DNA from: Caldilineaceae bacterium
GTDB taxonomy: Bacteria; Chloroflexota; Anaerolineae; Caldilineales; Caldilineaceae
Direction: 5' to 3'
Assembly: GCA_022821585.1 (NCBI GenBank)
Contig: JAJEDI010000083.1
Span: 1-56,138, forward strand
Length of the DNA stretch: 56,138 nt
Below are positions 32,212-40,524 of the stretch, in pieces (the first letter of the stretch is position 1; each line of letters starts with the position of its first letter). The notes beneath the pieces were generated by a model, which made no database searches, was not told where the DNA came from, and worked only from the letters and a program-made list of their open reading frames with translations. Made by a program: the position numbers and the translations under genes.

Positions 32212-33258
32212 ATGATAACAAAAACCGCGGATGAACTTCATTCCCTGGTGAAACGGATCCTGCTGGCCGCGGGCGCGGATGAGCAGAACGCCGAGGAGGT
32301 GGCCGAACACCTGGTGCTGTCCAATCTCAGCGGTGTGGACACGCACGGCATCTGGCCCGTGCCGATCTACGTGGCCGGCATACAGGCCGACGAGATCTTT
32401 CCGGCGGCCAAGCCGTCGATCCTGCAGGAGACCGCCACCAGCGCCCTGGTGACGGGCAACTGGACTTTCGGCCACGTAGGCGCCAAGTACGCGATGGAGC
32501 TGGCGATCAGCAAGGCCAAGACGCAGAACGTGGCGGTGGTGGGCATGGTGCAGCTGCACCACATCGGCCGGCTGGGCCACTACGTGGAGATGGCGGCGGC
32601 CGAGAACATGGTCGGCATGGTGTGGGCCGGGGGATACGGTGAAGTCACGCCTGCCACCGTCCCCTACGGCGGCAGGAGGCGCGTATTGCACACCAATCCG
32701 ATCTCGGTCGGGCTGCCGGCGGGGGAAGAGTCGACGATGATGTTCGACTGGGCCACGACCGCCCTCTCCGGCGTGAAAGTCGACAATGCCTACAACCGCG
32801 GGGAACAGCTGCCCCCGAACAGCATCGTTGACAAGGATGGCGTCCCGACCACCAATCCGGACGACTTTTTCGCGGGCGGCGGGCACCTGCCGTTTGGCGC
32901 GCACAAAGGTTATACGCTGATGATGGCGGCCGAGTACCTGGGGCGGATCTTCACGGGCGCGGACAGCTACGTGGAAGCGGGGCGGGCCGGCGCCATCATG
33001 CTGCATCAGGGCGTCACGATGTTGGCGATCAAGGCGGACCTGTTCCAGCCCTTCGCCGAATATGCCGAACGGGCGGACGAGATGGAGCGGCGCGTGCGGG
33101 CGGTGCCGCCGGCGCCGGGATTTGATGAGGTGCTGGCGCCGGGCGATTTGGAGGCGCGCACGCGGGAACAGAGACGGCGTGAGGGCATTCCGATCGCCGA
33201 AGATATCTGGCAGTCCCTCACCGAGGCAGCCGCATCGGTCGGTGTGGATATCACATAG
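32212..33258 (+). CDS. Ldh-family (malate/L-lactate dehydrogenase-like) oxidoreductase
   Basis: A 348-residue NAD(P)-dependent 2-hydroxyacid dehydrogenase of the non-Rossmann Ldh_2 family (YlbC, ComC, YiaK relatives). Hallmarks are LSNLSGVDTHGIW, the catalytic His in LHHIGRLGHYVE, TNPISVGLPAG and FGAHKGYTLMMAAEYL. It would reduce or oxidise a 2-oxo/2-hydroxy acid such as a sugar acid. Adjacent RraA and mutarotase genes suggest deoxy-sugar or uronate catabolism. A paralog lies at 36291-37340. Confidence 0.92.
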   Translation: MITKTADELHSLVKRILLAAGADEQNAEEVAEHLVLSNLSGVDTHGIWPVPIYVAGIQADEIFPAAKPSILQETATSALVTGNWTFGHVGAKYAMELAISKAKTQNVAVVGMVQLHHIGRLGHYVEMAAAENMVGMVWAGGYGEVTPATVPYGGRRRVLHTNPISVGLPAGEESTMMFDWATTALSGVKVDNAYNRGEQLPPNSIVDKDGVPTTNPDDFFAGGGHLPFGAHKGYTLMMAAEYLGRIFTGADSYVEAGRAGAIMLHQGVTMLAIKADLFQPFAEYAERADEMERRVRAVPPAPGFDEVLAPGDLEARTREQRRREGIPIAEDIWQSLTEAAASVGVDIT

Positions 33259-33311
33259 ATTCAGACGGTCACAACCAAACAGCCGGCGGCGTACAGTTCA
33301 AGGAGAACACA

Positions 33312-34007
33312 ATGACGAACCCGCAAATCTCTGCCGAAACCATCGAGGCGCTGCGCCAGATCGACAGCGCCACGGTCGCCAATGCCATCGAACATTTCGA
33401 GGTGCGCGATCCGGTCAGCGGCTATGCTTCGCTGGAGCTGCGCTGCCAGTTTCCCGAGGCGGAGCCGATGGTCGGCTTCGCGGTGACGGCGACGCAAGAC
33501 ACCACCAGCGCGGGCGACGACAGGCCGAATCGCCTGCACGACGTCCTGGACATGGTCGCGGCCGCGCCCAAACCGGTGGTCCTGGCCGTGCAGTACACGG
33601 GCGGGGACCGGATGCGCAGCTGTCTGGCGGGCGACATGTTCTGCTCGGCGCTGCAGAAGCTGGGCGGGGTCGGCATCGTGACCGATCTGGGTAGCCGTGA
33701 CTTTCAGGGCATAGCGCAGCGGGCGCCGGGGTTCCAGCTCTTCTGCGCGGGCGCTGTGGTCTCGCACGGATACGGCGCGTATACCAATACGGGTACAACA
33801 ATTTCGATCTACGGACTGACAATTCAGCCGGGCGACCTGTTGCACGGGGACGCCAACGGTGTCGTTTCGATTCCTCTATCGATCGCCGAGGAGGTCGTCG
33901 AGCAGGCGCAGCGCGTGCTGGAGGTGGAGCGGTCGTACTTTGATTTCCTTGCCAGCGAGGAGTACAGCTACGCGGGGTTGAAGAAGCGCATGGGGCGCGA
34001 CGAGTAG
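33312..34007 (+). CDS. RraA-family protein (HMG/CHA aldolase-like)
   Basis: A 231-residue RraA-like protein. The active-site-type loop reads GGVGIVTDLGSRDF (the Arg-Asp pair is kept), and the C-terminal GDLLHGDANGVVSIP block is typical. Relatives are 4-hydroxy-4-methyl-2-oxoglutarate aldolases, demethylmenaquinone methyltransferase-like proteins and the RNase E inhibitor RraA. Next to a 2-hydroxyacid dehydrogenase, a class-II pyruvate aldolase role is the best guess. ATG 33312 follows AAGGAG. Confidence 0.85.
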   Translation: MTNPQISAETIEALRQIDSATVANAIEHFEVRDPVSGYASLELRCQFPEAEPMVGFAVTATQDTTSAGDDRPNRLHDVLDMVAAAPKPVVLAVQYTGGDRMRSCLAGDMFCSALQKLGGVGIVTDLGSRDFQGIAQRAPGFQLFCAGAVVSHGYGAYTNTGTTISIYGLTIQPGDLLHGDANGVVSIPLSIAEEVVEQAQRVLEVERSYFDFLASEEYSYAGLKKRMGRDE

Positions 34008-34036
34008 CTTCTGCCCGGCTTGGGGAGGGTGTTCAA

Positions 34037-34217
34037 GACTGACCGATCCGCGAAGGCACGCGAAGGGGCGCGAAGAACAGCTTTTTTGATCCGCGGAGTC
34101 ATGCGAAGGGTCGCGAAAAACACCAGAGGATTCTGGGCTCTCCTTGGGTGACTGCGCGGATCAGCTGCACTTTGTTCCCACAATTCGCTGTCCAGCCAAA
34201 CGTCAACGAGCCCTAGT
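34037..34217. repeat. Interspersed repeat family R2, copy 2 (long, ~180 nt)
   Basis: Begins GACCGATCCGCGAAGGCACG, continues through TTTTTTGATCC and AACACCAGAGG, and ends AAACGTCAACGAGCCCTAGT. The same order of blocks is at 45441-45622, so this is a defined element with both ends shared. It fills the gap between the RraA-like and SDR genes. Confidence 0.75.
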
Positions 34218-34284
34218 CGTTTGCGCTTTGCCCGACCCGCCGAAGATCACTCACGAACCAGTACAGCAAAAAGGGGCTGATGCG

Positions 34285-35130
34285 ATGGCAGAGAAGAGGA
34301 CTCCCTTTGCCGCTGGATTTGACAGAGCCACCCTGATCACGGGCGGCAGCAAGGGGATCGGCTCGGGCTGTGCGCGGGTTTTTGCGCGGGCAGGGGCACG
34401 CGTGGTGATCTGCGACATCGACGAGGAGACCGGGCGCGCGCTGGCGGCGGAGTTGACCGCGACAGGGCCGGGGGCGTGCCATTTTGAGCCGTGCGATGTG
34501 CGTCAGCCGGCCCAGATCGAACGGGCAGTCGAGCGGACGGTGGCGCGCTTTGGGCGGCTGGACTGTCTTATCAACAACGCGGGTCAGCACCCTGCGCATG
34601 AGCCGATCGACAGTTTTTCAATCGAGGATTTCAAAGAACTGCTGCAGCTGAATCTCGTCAGCGTCTTTGCCGCCTGCAAGTACGCGCTGCCCCATCTGCG
34701 CAGGACGAGCGGGAGTATCGTCAACCTGGGCAGCATTGTGGGTGCGATGGGTCAGTGGCAAGCGAGCACCTACTGCGCTTCCAAGGGCGGCGTTCACGGG
34801 CTTACGAAGGCGCTGGCGATCGACGAGGCCAAGCACGGTGTGCGGGTGAATGCCATCATGCCCGGCAATATCCTTACCCAGAGCCGCCTGGACCTTGAGG
34901 CCACGATGGAATACGGCGAGGCGTTTCACAACTTTGTGGAGACATGGCAGTGGACCGGGCGCAGCGGGACAGTAGAGGAGGCGGGCAACCTCTGCCTGTT
35001 TCTGGCAAGCGATGCGGCCAGCTTCATCACCGGCGCGGAAATACCTCTCACCGGCGGCATCGAGCTCGGCCAGGGCCCTAAAGTGACGGTCAGCGAGCGT
35101 GAGGTGATGCCAGCAGCGGATAGTGGTTAG
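34285..35130 (+). CDS. SDR-family oxidoreductase
   Basis: A 281-residue classical SDR: TGGSKGIGSGCA, NNAGQHPAHEP, Ser in VNLGSIVGAMG, and Tyr/Lys in STYCASKGGVHGLTK; the Asp after beta-2 (CDIDEE) indicates NAD. ATG 34285 follows AAAAGGGG; upstream in-frame residues derive from the R2 repeat. It is separated from the RraA gene by that repeat but keeps orientation. It probably oxidises a sugar or polyol derivative. Confidence 0.88.
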   Translation: MAEKRTPFAAGFDRATLITGGSKGIGSGCARVFARAGARVVICDIDEETGRALAAELTATGPGACHFEPCDVRQPAQIERAVERTVARFGRLDCLINNAGQHPAHEPIDSFSIEDFKELLQLNLVSVFAACKYALPHLRRTSGSIVNLGSIVGAMGQWQASTYCASKGGVHGLTKALAIDEAKHGVRVNAIMPGNILTQSRLDLEATMEYGEAFHNFVETWQWTGRSGTVEEAGNLCLFLASDAASFITGAEIPLTGGIELGQGPKVTVSEREVMPAADSG

Positions 35131-35196
35131 GACACACCACCACCCGCTCGCAGTTGTTTTCCGCTATCTCCTCGGAATCCCATCTCTCTATTCGAA

Positions 35197-36171
35197 TTAA
35201 CTATAGTTGTCAGGGGTGACCTGATAGAGCGGCTCCAGGCCCTTGGAGACGCGCTCGACGTTGTCGGCTGCAGCCTGGCCGCGGCGCTGGGCGGTCTCGC
35301 GGGTTACGCCGGCGATGTGCGGTGTGCAGTACATGTTGTCCATCTGCAGGAGCGGGTGGGAGCTCGGCAGGGGCTCGGTGACGAAGGCGTCCATGCCGGC
35401 GGCGCGGATCTGTCCGCTCTGTAGTGCCTCGACCAGGGCATCCTCATCCACAAGCAGCCCGCGCGCGACGTTGATCAGCACGGCTGTCTGCTTCATCAGC
35501 TCGAACTGACGCGCCCCGATCATATGCCGGGTCTGGGCGGTGCTGGGCGTGTGGAGCGAGAGATAGTCGGCCTCGGCGATCACATGATCCATGGCGCTGG
35601 GGTCCCCGAAGAAGGAGACATGGCACTCGTCGCGCACCGACTGCGGGATGTCGGCGATGTCGATGGCCATGATCTCCATGCCCATGGCGTGGCCGCGCCT
35701 GGCCAGTTCACGTCCGCTGGCGCCGAGGCCGATGAGGCCGAGCTTCTTGCCGGCCAGTTCGTCGTTGAGGGGCAGGCTGAAGAGCTCGGCGCGCATGTTG
35801 GCCTGAGCAGCGCGATGGTTCTTGGCGATCAGCAACATCAGGGTGAGCGCGTGCTCGGCGAGGGCGATGGCGCTGAAGGGGCCGGGTGTATGGGCGAACG
35901 GCATTTCCTTTCTGAAAAAGTAGGGCATGTCCCAGTGGTCGACACCGACGGAGAGCACCTGCCACAGTTTGACGCCAGCCTCGACGGAGGCATCGACCAT
36001 CTCATGGGTGCAGCCGGCGCAGGCCACGACGACGTCGACGCCTTCGAACTGCGGGGCGACAGGCTTGTCGGGGTCGTACATCGTGATTGGATAACGCCCG
36101 TCGACCGCTTCGACGAAGCCATCGTACCAGTAGTGCATGACGGGGTTGAAGGGAAGAAAGAGAACTTGCAT
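35197..36171 (-). CDS. D-2-hydroxyacid dehydrogenase
   Basis: A 324-residue NAD-dependent member of the D-isomer-specific 2-hydroxyacid dehydrogenase family. It has the nucleotide motif LIGLGASGRELARRG, the catalytic Arg in NVARGLLVDEDAL, Glu in VTEPLP, and His in YCTPHIAGVT. The loop VGVDHWDMPYF lies at the active site. First of a series of minus-strand genes to 42033. It could handle phosphoglycerate-like or sugar-acid substrates. No strong ribosome binding site is visible. Confidence 0.92.
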   Translation of the reverse strand: MQVLFLPFNPVMHYWYDGFVEAVDGRYPITMYDPDKPVAPQFEGVDVVVACAGCTHEMVDASVEAGVKLWQVLSVGVDHWDMPYFFRKEMPFAHTPGPFSAIALAEHALTLMLLIAKNHRAAQANMRAELFSLPLNDELAGKKLGLIGLGASGRELARRGHAMGMEIMAIDIADIPQSVRDECHVSFFGDPSAMDHVIAEADYLSLHTPSTAQTRHMIGARQFELMKQTAVLINVARGLLVDEDALVEALQSGQIRAAGMDAFVTEPLPSSHPLLQMDNMYCTPHIAGVTRETAQRRGQAAADNVERVSKGLEPLYQVTPDNYS

Positions 36172-36179
36172 TGTCTGAA

Positions 36180-36224
36180 CCTCGTAGGGGCAGTAGTCAG
36201 TAGTTAGTAGTCAGTAGTCAGTGA
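36180..36224. repeat. Heptad repeats (GTCAGTA/GTTAGTA)
   Basis: Imperfect tandem heptads of the type CAGTAGT between two minus-strand genes; the same motif is at 28989-29022, 38612-38696, 5465-5490 and near 25-65. Confidence 0.6.
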
Positions 36225-36290
36225 ATGGCCCGCCCATTGGTACATATGATGCCATGTATGTGGTGGGGCATCAAACCGGGGCGGGGCGGG

Positions 36291-37340
36291 TCAGGCTTCA
36301 ATGGAGACACTGAGGCTGTCTGCGGTTTCGGTGATTTCGTGCCAGATGCTGTCTTCGACGGGGATGCCGTGGGCGCTGCGCTGTTGGGCGGTGCGGTATT
36401 CGGGTTCGCCGGGGAAGAGGACCTCGCTGACGCCGGGTTGGGGGCGGGCCGATTTTACCCAGGCGATCTGCTCCTGGACGGTTTGGATGAAGTCGTCGTA
36501 GGGGAGCAGGGCGTCGATGTTGATGGCCTGGAAGTAGACGCCGTTGCCGGTCTGCTCCCTCTCTTTGCCGGTGACGCCGGCGCCGGAGAGGGCACCGGCG
36601 AGCAGCTCGGCGACGATGCCGAGGGCGAAGCCCTTGTGGCCGACGATCCCGCCCAGGGGCAGGAGGGCTCCCGGCGGGGATGCATAGAAGGCGGCCGGGT
36701 CGGTGGTGGGGTTGCCGCCGGCGTCGACGATTACGCCGTCGGGCAGCTGTTTGCCGGCGTAGCGGGTGACGCGGATTTTGCCTTCGGGGAATACCGAGGT
36801 GGTGATGTCGACCATGACGGGCCAGGGCCCGCCGCTGGGCATGGCGAAGGCGATGGGGTTGGGGGAGAGCCGCCGTTCGGCGCCGCCAAAGGGGGCGACC
36901 GAGCCGGTGGTGCCGTAGGAGTTGACGACGGCCATGCCGATCATACCTTCCTCGGCGGCCATGGTGGGGTATTCGCCCACGCGCCCGACGTGCTGGCTGC
37001 CGCGCACGACGACGGTGCCGACGGCGACCTGGCGCGCCTTCTCGATGGCGAGGCGCATGGCCTGGCGTGCGATGACCATGCCCCAGCCCTGATGGGCCTG
37101 GATGACAGCGGAGGCGGGTGTCTCGCGTTCGATCTCGATGGGGGTGCCGGGACGGATGGCGCCGCTGCGAATCTGGCCGACGTATTGCGGTATGCGCATG
37201 ACGCCGTGCGAGTCGTGTCCGAACAGGTTGGCGCGCACGAGGACCTCGCAGACGGCTTCCGACTCGGCGTGGGGGGAGCCGGCGGCGTCGAGGATGCGAG
37301 TGCAGATATCTTGCAGCTGGTCGGCGGTCAGGTATTTCAT
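36291..37340 (-). CDS. Ldh-family (malate/L-lactate dehydrogenase-like) oxidoreductase, second paralog
   Basis: A 349-residue Ldh_2-family enzyme: RANLFGHDSHGVMRIPQYV, His in GSQHVGRVGEYPTMA, LSPNPIAFAMPSG and VGHKGFALGIVAELLAG. It differs clearly from the 32212 copy (GHDSHG in place of GVDTHG), so it is not a recent duplicate. It would interconvert a 2-oxo and 2-hydroxy acid with NAD(P)H. A PhyH gene lies 46 nt upstream on the same strand. Confidence 0.92.
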   Translation of the reverse strand: MKYLTADQLQDICTRILDAAGSPHAESEAVCEVLVRANLFGHDSHGVMRIPQYVGQIRSGAIRPGTPIEIERETPASAVIQAHQGWGMVIARQAMRLAIEKARQVAVGTVVVRGSQHVGRVGEYPTMAAEEGMIGMAVVNSYGTTGSVAPFGGAERRLSPNPIAFAMPSGGPWPVMVDITTSVFPEGKIRVTRYAGKQLPDGVIVDAGGNPTTDPAAFYASPPGALLPLGGIVGHKGFALGIVAELLAGALSGAGVTGKEREQTGNGVYFQAINIDALLPYDDFIQTVQEQIAWVKSARPQPGVSEVLFPGEPEYRTAQQRSAHGIPVEDSIWHEITETADSLSVSIEA

Positions 37341-37386
37341 GTAGATGGCTCCAGGTGGGTGTGCTGGGGAATCCGGTGGCCGCGGT

Positions 37387-38178
37387 TCAGGCGAGGGCCT
37401 TCACGCTGCTGTCGTCGAGCGACTCGAGGGGCGTGAAGTCGCGGTTGTTCTGATACCAGGGGCGCTCGGTGCCGGTGCAGGCGTTGCTGACGGCGTTGTA
37501 GATCAGGTACATGATGGCACGGCGCCAGGGGGAGACGTTGTTGGCGGAACCGTGCAGTACGTTGCAATGGATGAAGGCCACCGATCCCGCCTGTCCGACC
37601 AGAGCTTCGATCCCGTTCTCGGCCGCGAGGCGTTCGAAGGTGGCATGGTCGATATGGTGCAGGGCGTAGCCTCTGCCGGCGGCGTCCTTGTGGAGACGGG
37701 CGTCGAGGAGCCCGTGGCGCTGCGAGCCGGGTACGATCAAGAGAGGAGAGGTGACCGCGGTGCAGTCGTCGATGAAGACGGATACCATGATGCAGTTGGG
37801 TTCGGGCATGCCGTCGATGGAATGCCAGGGCGGGTAGTCCTGGTGCCAGTCCCAGGAGGCGCCGCCGCCGAAGCCCTGTTTGGGGTTCAGGCGGCTTTGA
37901 TGGAGGTAGGCTTCGTCGCGCAGGAGCTGGCGGACGGGGTCCAAGAGACGGGGGAGGCGTGTCAGGCAGCGGAAGGGTTCGGAGTAGGTATGGGCGCCGA
38001 AGGCCAGCCTGACTGAGGAGGGGTCATCCTTTTCGGGGATGATCTCCGGGCCTGGGCGGCTGAGGATGTCCGGCAGGGCATGCTGGAGGACGGCGACTTC
38101 GTCGCTGTCGAGGAGATCGGGGAAGAACAGGTAGCCCTGTTCGTCAAACTGTGCAATCTGGGAGGTGGTGAGGTTCAT
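37387..38178 (-). CDS. Phytanoyl-CoA dioxygenase (PhyH/EctD-like) Fe(II)/2-oxoglutarate oxygenase
   Basis: A 263-residue non-heme iron oxygenase. The iron triad is His112-x-Asp114 in WDWHQDYPPWH and His209 in HCNVLHGSANN, with Arg219/220 for 2-oxoglutarate. The segment WHSIDGMPEPNCIMVSVFIDDCT and VPGSQRHG resembles the ectoine-hydroxylase branch more than human PhyH. Substrate unknown. Expanded PhyH families are common in sponge-associated and marine Chloroflexota and Poribacteria (established observation, from memory). Confidence 0.9.
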   Translation of the reverse strand: MNLTTSQIAQFDEQGYLFFPDLLDSDEVAVLQHALPDILSRPGPEIIPEKDDPSSVRLAFGAHTYSEPFRCLTRLPRLLDPVRQLLRDEAYLHQSRLNPKQGFGGGASWDWHQDYPPWHSIDGMPEPNCIMVSVFIDDCTAVTSPLLIVPGSQRHGLLDARLHKDAAGRGYALHHIDHATFERLAAENGIEALVGQAGSVAFIHCNVLHGSANNVSPWRRAIMYLIYNAVSNACTGTERPWYQNNRDFTPLESLDDSSVKALA

Positions 38179-38227
38179 GGTTTGATCTCCACAAATAGAA
38201 CAGGTGCGCGATTTGGCGGGTTTTGCA

Positions 38228-38271
38228 GAACTGATCGATCCGCGAAATCACGCGAAGGGGCGCGAAGAACG
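38228..38271. repeat. Interspersed repeat family R2, copy 3 (short)
   Basis: ATCGATCCGCGAAATCACGCG followed by AAGGGGCGCGAAGAAC; only the left part of the element is present. Confidence 0.65.
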
Positions 38272-38549
38272 GCAGGGGCGTATTAGGGTTTTCGTATCTA
38301 CTATGCCATGTTCTGTATGCGTGTGACATGTGCGGTCTGCCTGGATAAGGGATGACAGATTGTAGTGTCAGGACTTCTGTGGTGGGCTCTTGATGGTCAT
38401 CGCTGTGCAGGTTGGGGCCGATAGGGCGTTGGCCGGCCTGCGCCGGCTCACGCCTCGGGACGAGCCACGACGCGGGGTGGGGGGAAGTTCGGTCGCAGCG
38501 GGTCGTCAAGGTCATATTACCAAACACTCGCTGCGGCGGGGGGTTTAGG

Positions 38550-38608
38550 GGGGGCGTTGCGGGGGCGGAGCCCCCGCACAAGGGAGGGCCGACTAGGCCC
38601 GACCGCCC
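38550..38608. repeat. Interspersed repeat family R1, copy C
   Basis: GGGGCGTTGCGGGGGC followed by GGAGCCCCCGC and GGGCC-GACTA-GGCCC, ending CCGACCGCCC. It lacks the GAGGCATGTTGTAGGA left block of copy B. Immediately followed by the longest heptad tract of the window. Confidence 0.75.
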
Positions 38609-38611
38609 AAC

Positions 38612-38696
38612 TGCAGTAGTCAGTAGTCAGTAGTCAGTAGTCAGTAGTCAGTAGTCAGTGGTCAGTGGTCAGTGGTCAGTGGTCAGTGGTCAGTGA
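38612..38696. repeat. Long heptad tandem repeat (about 12 units)
   Basis: Units AGTAGTC change midway to AGTGGTC, giving two homogenised blocks of about six each. This is the longest of several such tracts; nearly all lie next to R1 copies or in arg and ABC operon gaps. Confidence 0.8.
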
Positions 38697-38841
38697 AGGC
38701 AGCGGTTGATGGGCGCTTGGTGTGATATGGAATGACAAGTAATGATTGCCATTTGGCAAGGACTTGGCAGTCACGAGTTTTGTTTTGTGAACGTGCGATT
38801 CTTGACGGATCGGTTGGGCTTTGCTTCTGCTCGTCCTGGTG

Positions 38842-39681
38842 TTATTGACGCTGTTGGGACCATTTTCCCGGGTCGGAGGAGGAGTAGGGCCAGCCGGAGC
38901 CGCCGACTGTGTGGAACTCGTCGGATTTGCCGCAGAGCCAGTAGAACATTTCGGCGATGCGGGGGACCGACTGCCATTTGCGGTGGCCGCCGCAGAAGTA
39001 GCTGCTGTTGAATGAGTAGTCGGCGCCGCGGAAATCGAAGTCGGGGCGGGCGAGCCAGTCGCGCGCGGGGGGCACTGTGCGCCAGTAGACCCATTTGAGG
39101 AGGTTGCGGGTCGACTGATCGACCTTGTCGGGCTGGCGGTGCCAGATGGAATAGGCGGTGACGAAGACCGAGCCGGCGGGCGCGGTGGTGGCGACCTGGC
39201 CGGTGAGGTTGCCGAAGCGCTCGATGTCCTCGCGGGCGATGGGCACGAGGTGTGAGCCGGGCAGGAACAGGGTGGGGCCCATCTCGATGCTGTTGGACTG
39301 GGGGATGTAGAAGACCTGCAGCAGGTTGCAGGCGCGCTCGAAGTCGGAGCCGGCGTCGATGTGCCAGTAGCGGGCTGCTTCCGGCCCGACGAGGCGGTGG
39401 TTGGCCATCCACTCGGGGAGCTGGAAGCCGGCGCCGAGTAGGGAGCGGACGACGCCGGCGACGGCGGGATGCAGCAGCACCTCGTCGATGAAGCGCTCGT
39501 CGCGCACGAGCTGATGGGGGTCTGCTCCTTCCTCGTCGAGATAGTCGAAAACCCAGCGGTTGGTGGTGTCCGGTATCACGCCTTCGAGTGTGAGAAGGCC
39601 GGTCTTGCAGAAATCCAGGACCTCCTCATCGGTCAGGGTGGGCTTGATGTCAGCGGTGGCGCGAAGGGCTGTCTGCGTCAT
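38842..39681 (-). CDS. Phytanoyl-CoA dioxygenase (PhyH)-family oxygenase
   Basis: A 279-residue Fe(II)/2-oxoglutarate oxygenase. The triad is His107-x-Asp109 in YWHIDAGSD and His181 in SIWHRQPD, with Arg192 in TRNLLKW for 2-oxoglutarate. It differs strongly from the neighbouring PhyH gene, so they likely act on different substrates. Upstream on the same strand are a VOC protein, an unknown small protein and an M81 peptidase; the gap to the VOC gene is 45 nt, consistent with one operon. Confidence 0.9.
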   Translation of the reverse strand: MTQTALRATADIKPTLTDEEVLDFCKTGLLTLEGVIPDTTNRWVFDYLDEEGADPHQLVRDERFIDEVLLHPAVAGVVRSLLGAGFQLPEWMANHRLVGPEAARYWHIDAGSDFERACNLLQVFYIPQSNSIEMGPTLFLPGSHLVPIAREDIERFGNLTGQVATTAPAGSVFVTAYSIWHRQPDKVDQSTRNLLKWVYWRTVPPARDWLARPDFDFRGADYSFNSSYFCGGHRKWQSVPRIAEMFYWLCGKSDEFHTVGGSGWPYSSSDPGKWSQQRQ

Positions 39682-39726
39682 TGATTACCTCCTGCATGGC
39701 GTTGACGAGAGCCATGAGCGTCCTTG

Positions 39727-40137
39727 TCAGATTCTGGCTTCGAGGATCTGCAGAATTTCGAAAACCAAACCGTTGGGGGAGCGGAAGAAGGCCAGGCGGC
39801 GCGAGCCGAAGGCGGCGCTGATCTCGACGCGTTCGACCAGGACCTCGAGGCCCATGGCGGTGAGGCGTTCGTACTCCTCGTCCAGGTCCTCGACTTCGAA
39901 GACGGCGTGCGTGAGGCCGGGCATGAGGGTGTGGCCGAGCTTGTCCTCGAAGACGGTCCTGGGCGTGAGGAAGATGCGGGTGCCGCCGAAGTCGACGAAG
40001 GCGTAGTCGACCTGCTCGCCGTCGGGCGCGGTGAAGGTCTCGCGCAGCACCAGTTTGGCGCCGAGCTCTTGCCAGAAGGTGATCTCGCTTTCCATGTCAT
40101 CGACTTTCATGCCGATGTTCCAGAGGGCGGCTTCCAT
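39727..40137 (-). CDS. VOC-superfamily (glyoxalase-like) protein
   Basis: A 136-residue VOC protein: LWNIGMKVDDMESEITFWQEL, TFTAPDGEQVDYAFVDFGG, HAVFEVEDLDEEYERLTAMG and RLAFFRSPNGLVFEILQIL. The ATG directly follows the stop codon of the upstream 119-residue gene, so translation is likely coupled. Metal ligands are not obvious at the usual His positions. Function unknown. Confidence 0.8.
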   Translation of the reverse strand: MEAALWNIGMKVDDMESEITFWQELGAKLVLRETFTAPDGEQVDYAFVDFGGTRIFLTPRTVFEDKLGHTLMPGLTHAVFEVEDLDEEYERLTAMGLEVLVERVEISAAFGSRRLAFFRSPNGLVFEILQILEARI

Positions 40138-40497
40138 TTATTCCCACTTCTCCAGAATGAACTCGCAGGTGACGTGCCGGTCGGGGCTGTGGCTGGACAG
40201 AAGCTGGGCGGGAAAGCGGATCACGCGCCAGCCGGCGTTGATGGCATCGAGCACGGTCTTATAGGGCCAGTCGGCGGGGTCGAAGGGGCCGTCGGAGACC
40301 TCGCCGCCGGCGACCTGGAGCATGCCGATGACGTCAGAGGTGACGACGGTGGTTGCGGTCTGCAGGTAGAGGAGGCTCTGGCGTTTGGGTCCATTCCCCT
40401 GAAGCGTCTTGCCCAGGTCCCGCAGCCGCGCCTCGGTCAGTTCTCCCCGTTTCAGCTGTTGGATACATTCTTCCAGTTGTTGGGCGGCGACATTCAT
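40138..40497 (-). CDS. Unrecognised 119-residue protein, cotranscribed with the M81 peptidase
   Basis: I do not recognise this family. The N-terminal half is helical and charged (LEECIQQLKRGELTEARLRDLGKTLQ). The C-terminal half has VLDAINAGWRVIRFPAQLL and ends CEFILEKWE. There is no signal peptide, membrane segment or Cys pair. It lies 27 nt after the M81 gene and abuts the VOC gene (stop then ATG), a tight three-gene arrangement, so it probably works with them. The reading frame has the same codon bias as its neighbours, so it is likely real. Confidence 0.7.
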   Translation of the reverse strand: MNVAAQQLEECIQQLKRGELTEARLRDLGKTLQGNGPKRQSLLYLQTATTVVTSDVIGMLQVAGGEVSDGPFDPADWPYKTVLDAINAGWRVIRFPAQLLSSHSPDRHVTCEFILEKWE

Positions 40498-40524
40498 TTT
40501 CAGGTGTTCCTTCGCGGATCGTCC

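Larger units (their letters stand above)
38179..38841. other. Repeat-rich gap between the two PhyH genes
   Basis: No gene is visible in 660 nt. The gap holds an R2 fragment (38228-38271), an R1 copy (38550-38608) and a long heptad tract (38612-38696). The rest is unassigned. Confidence 0.6.

Noticed and set aside
36225..37436. A 403-codon open frame on the plus strand
   Set aside because: It is antisense to the Ldh-family gene, extremely Gly/Asp-rich and without recognisable motifs.
38612..38696. Heptad tract as a CRISPR array
   Set aside because: Units are only 7 bp with no spacers and no cas genes nearby.
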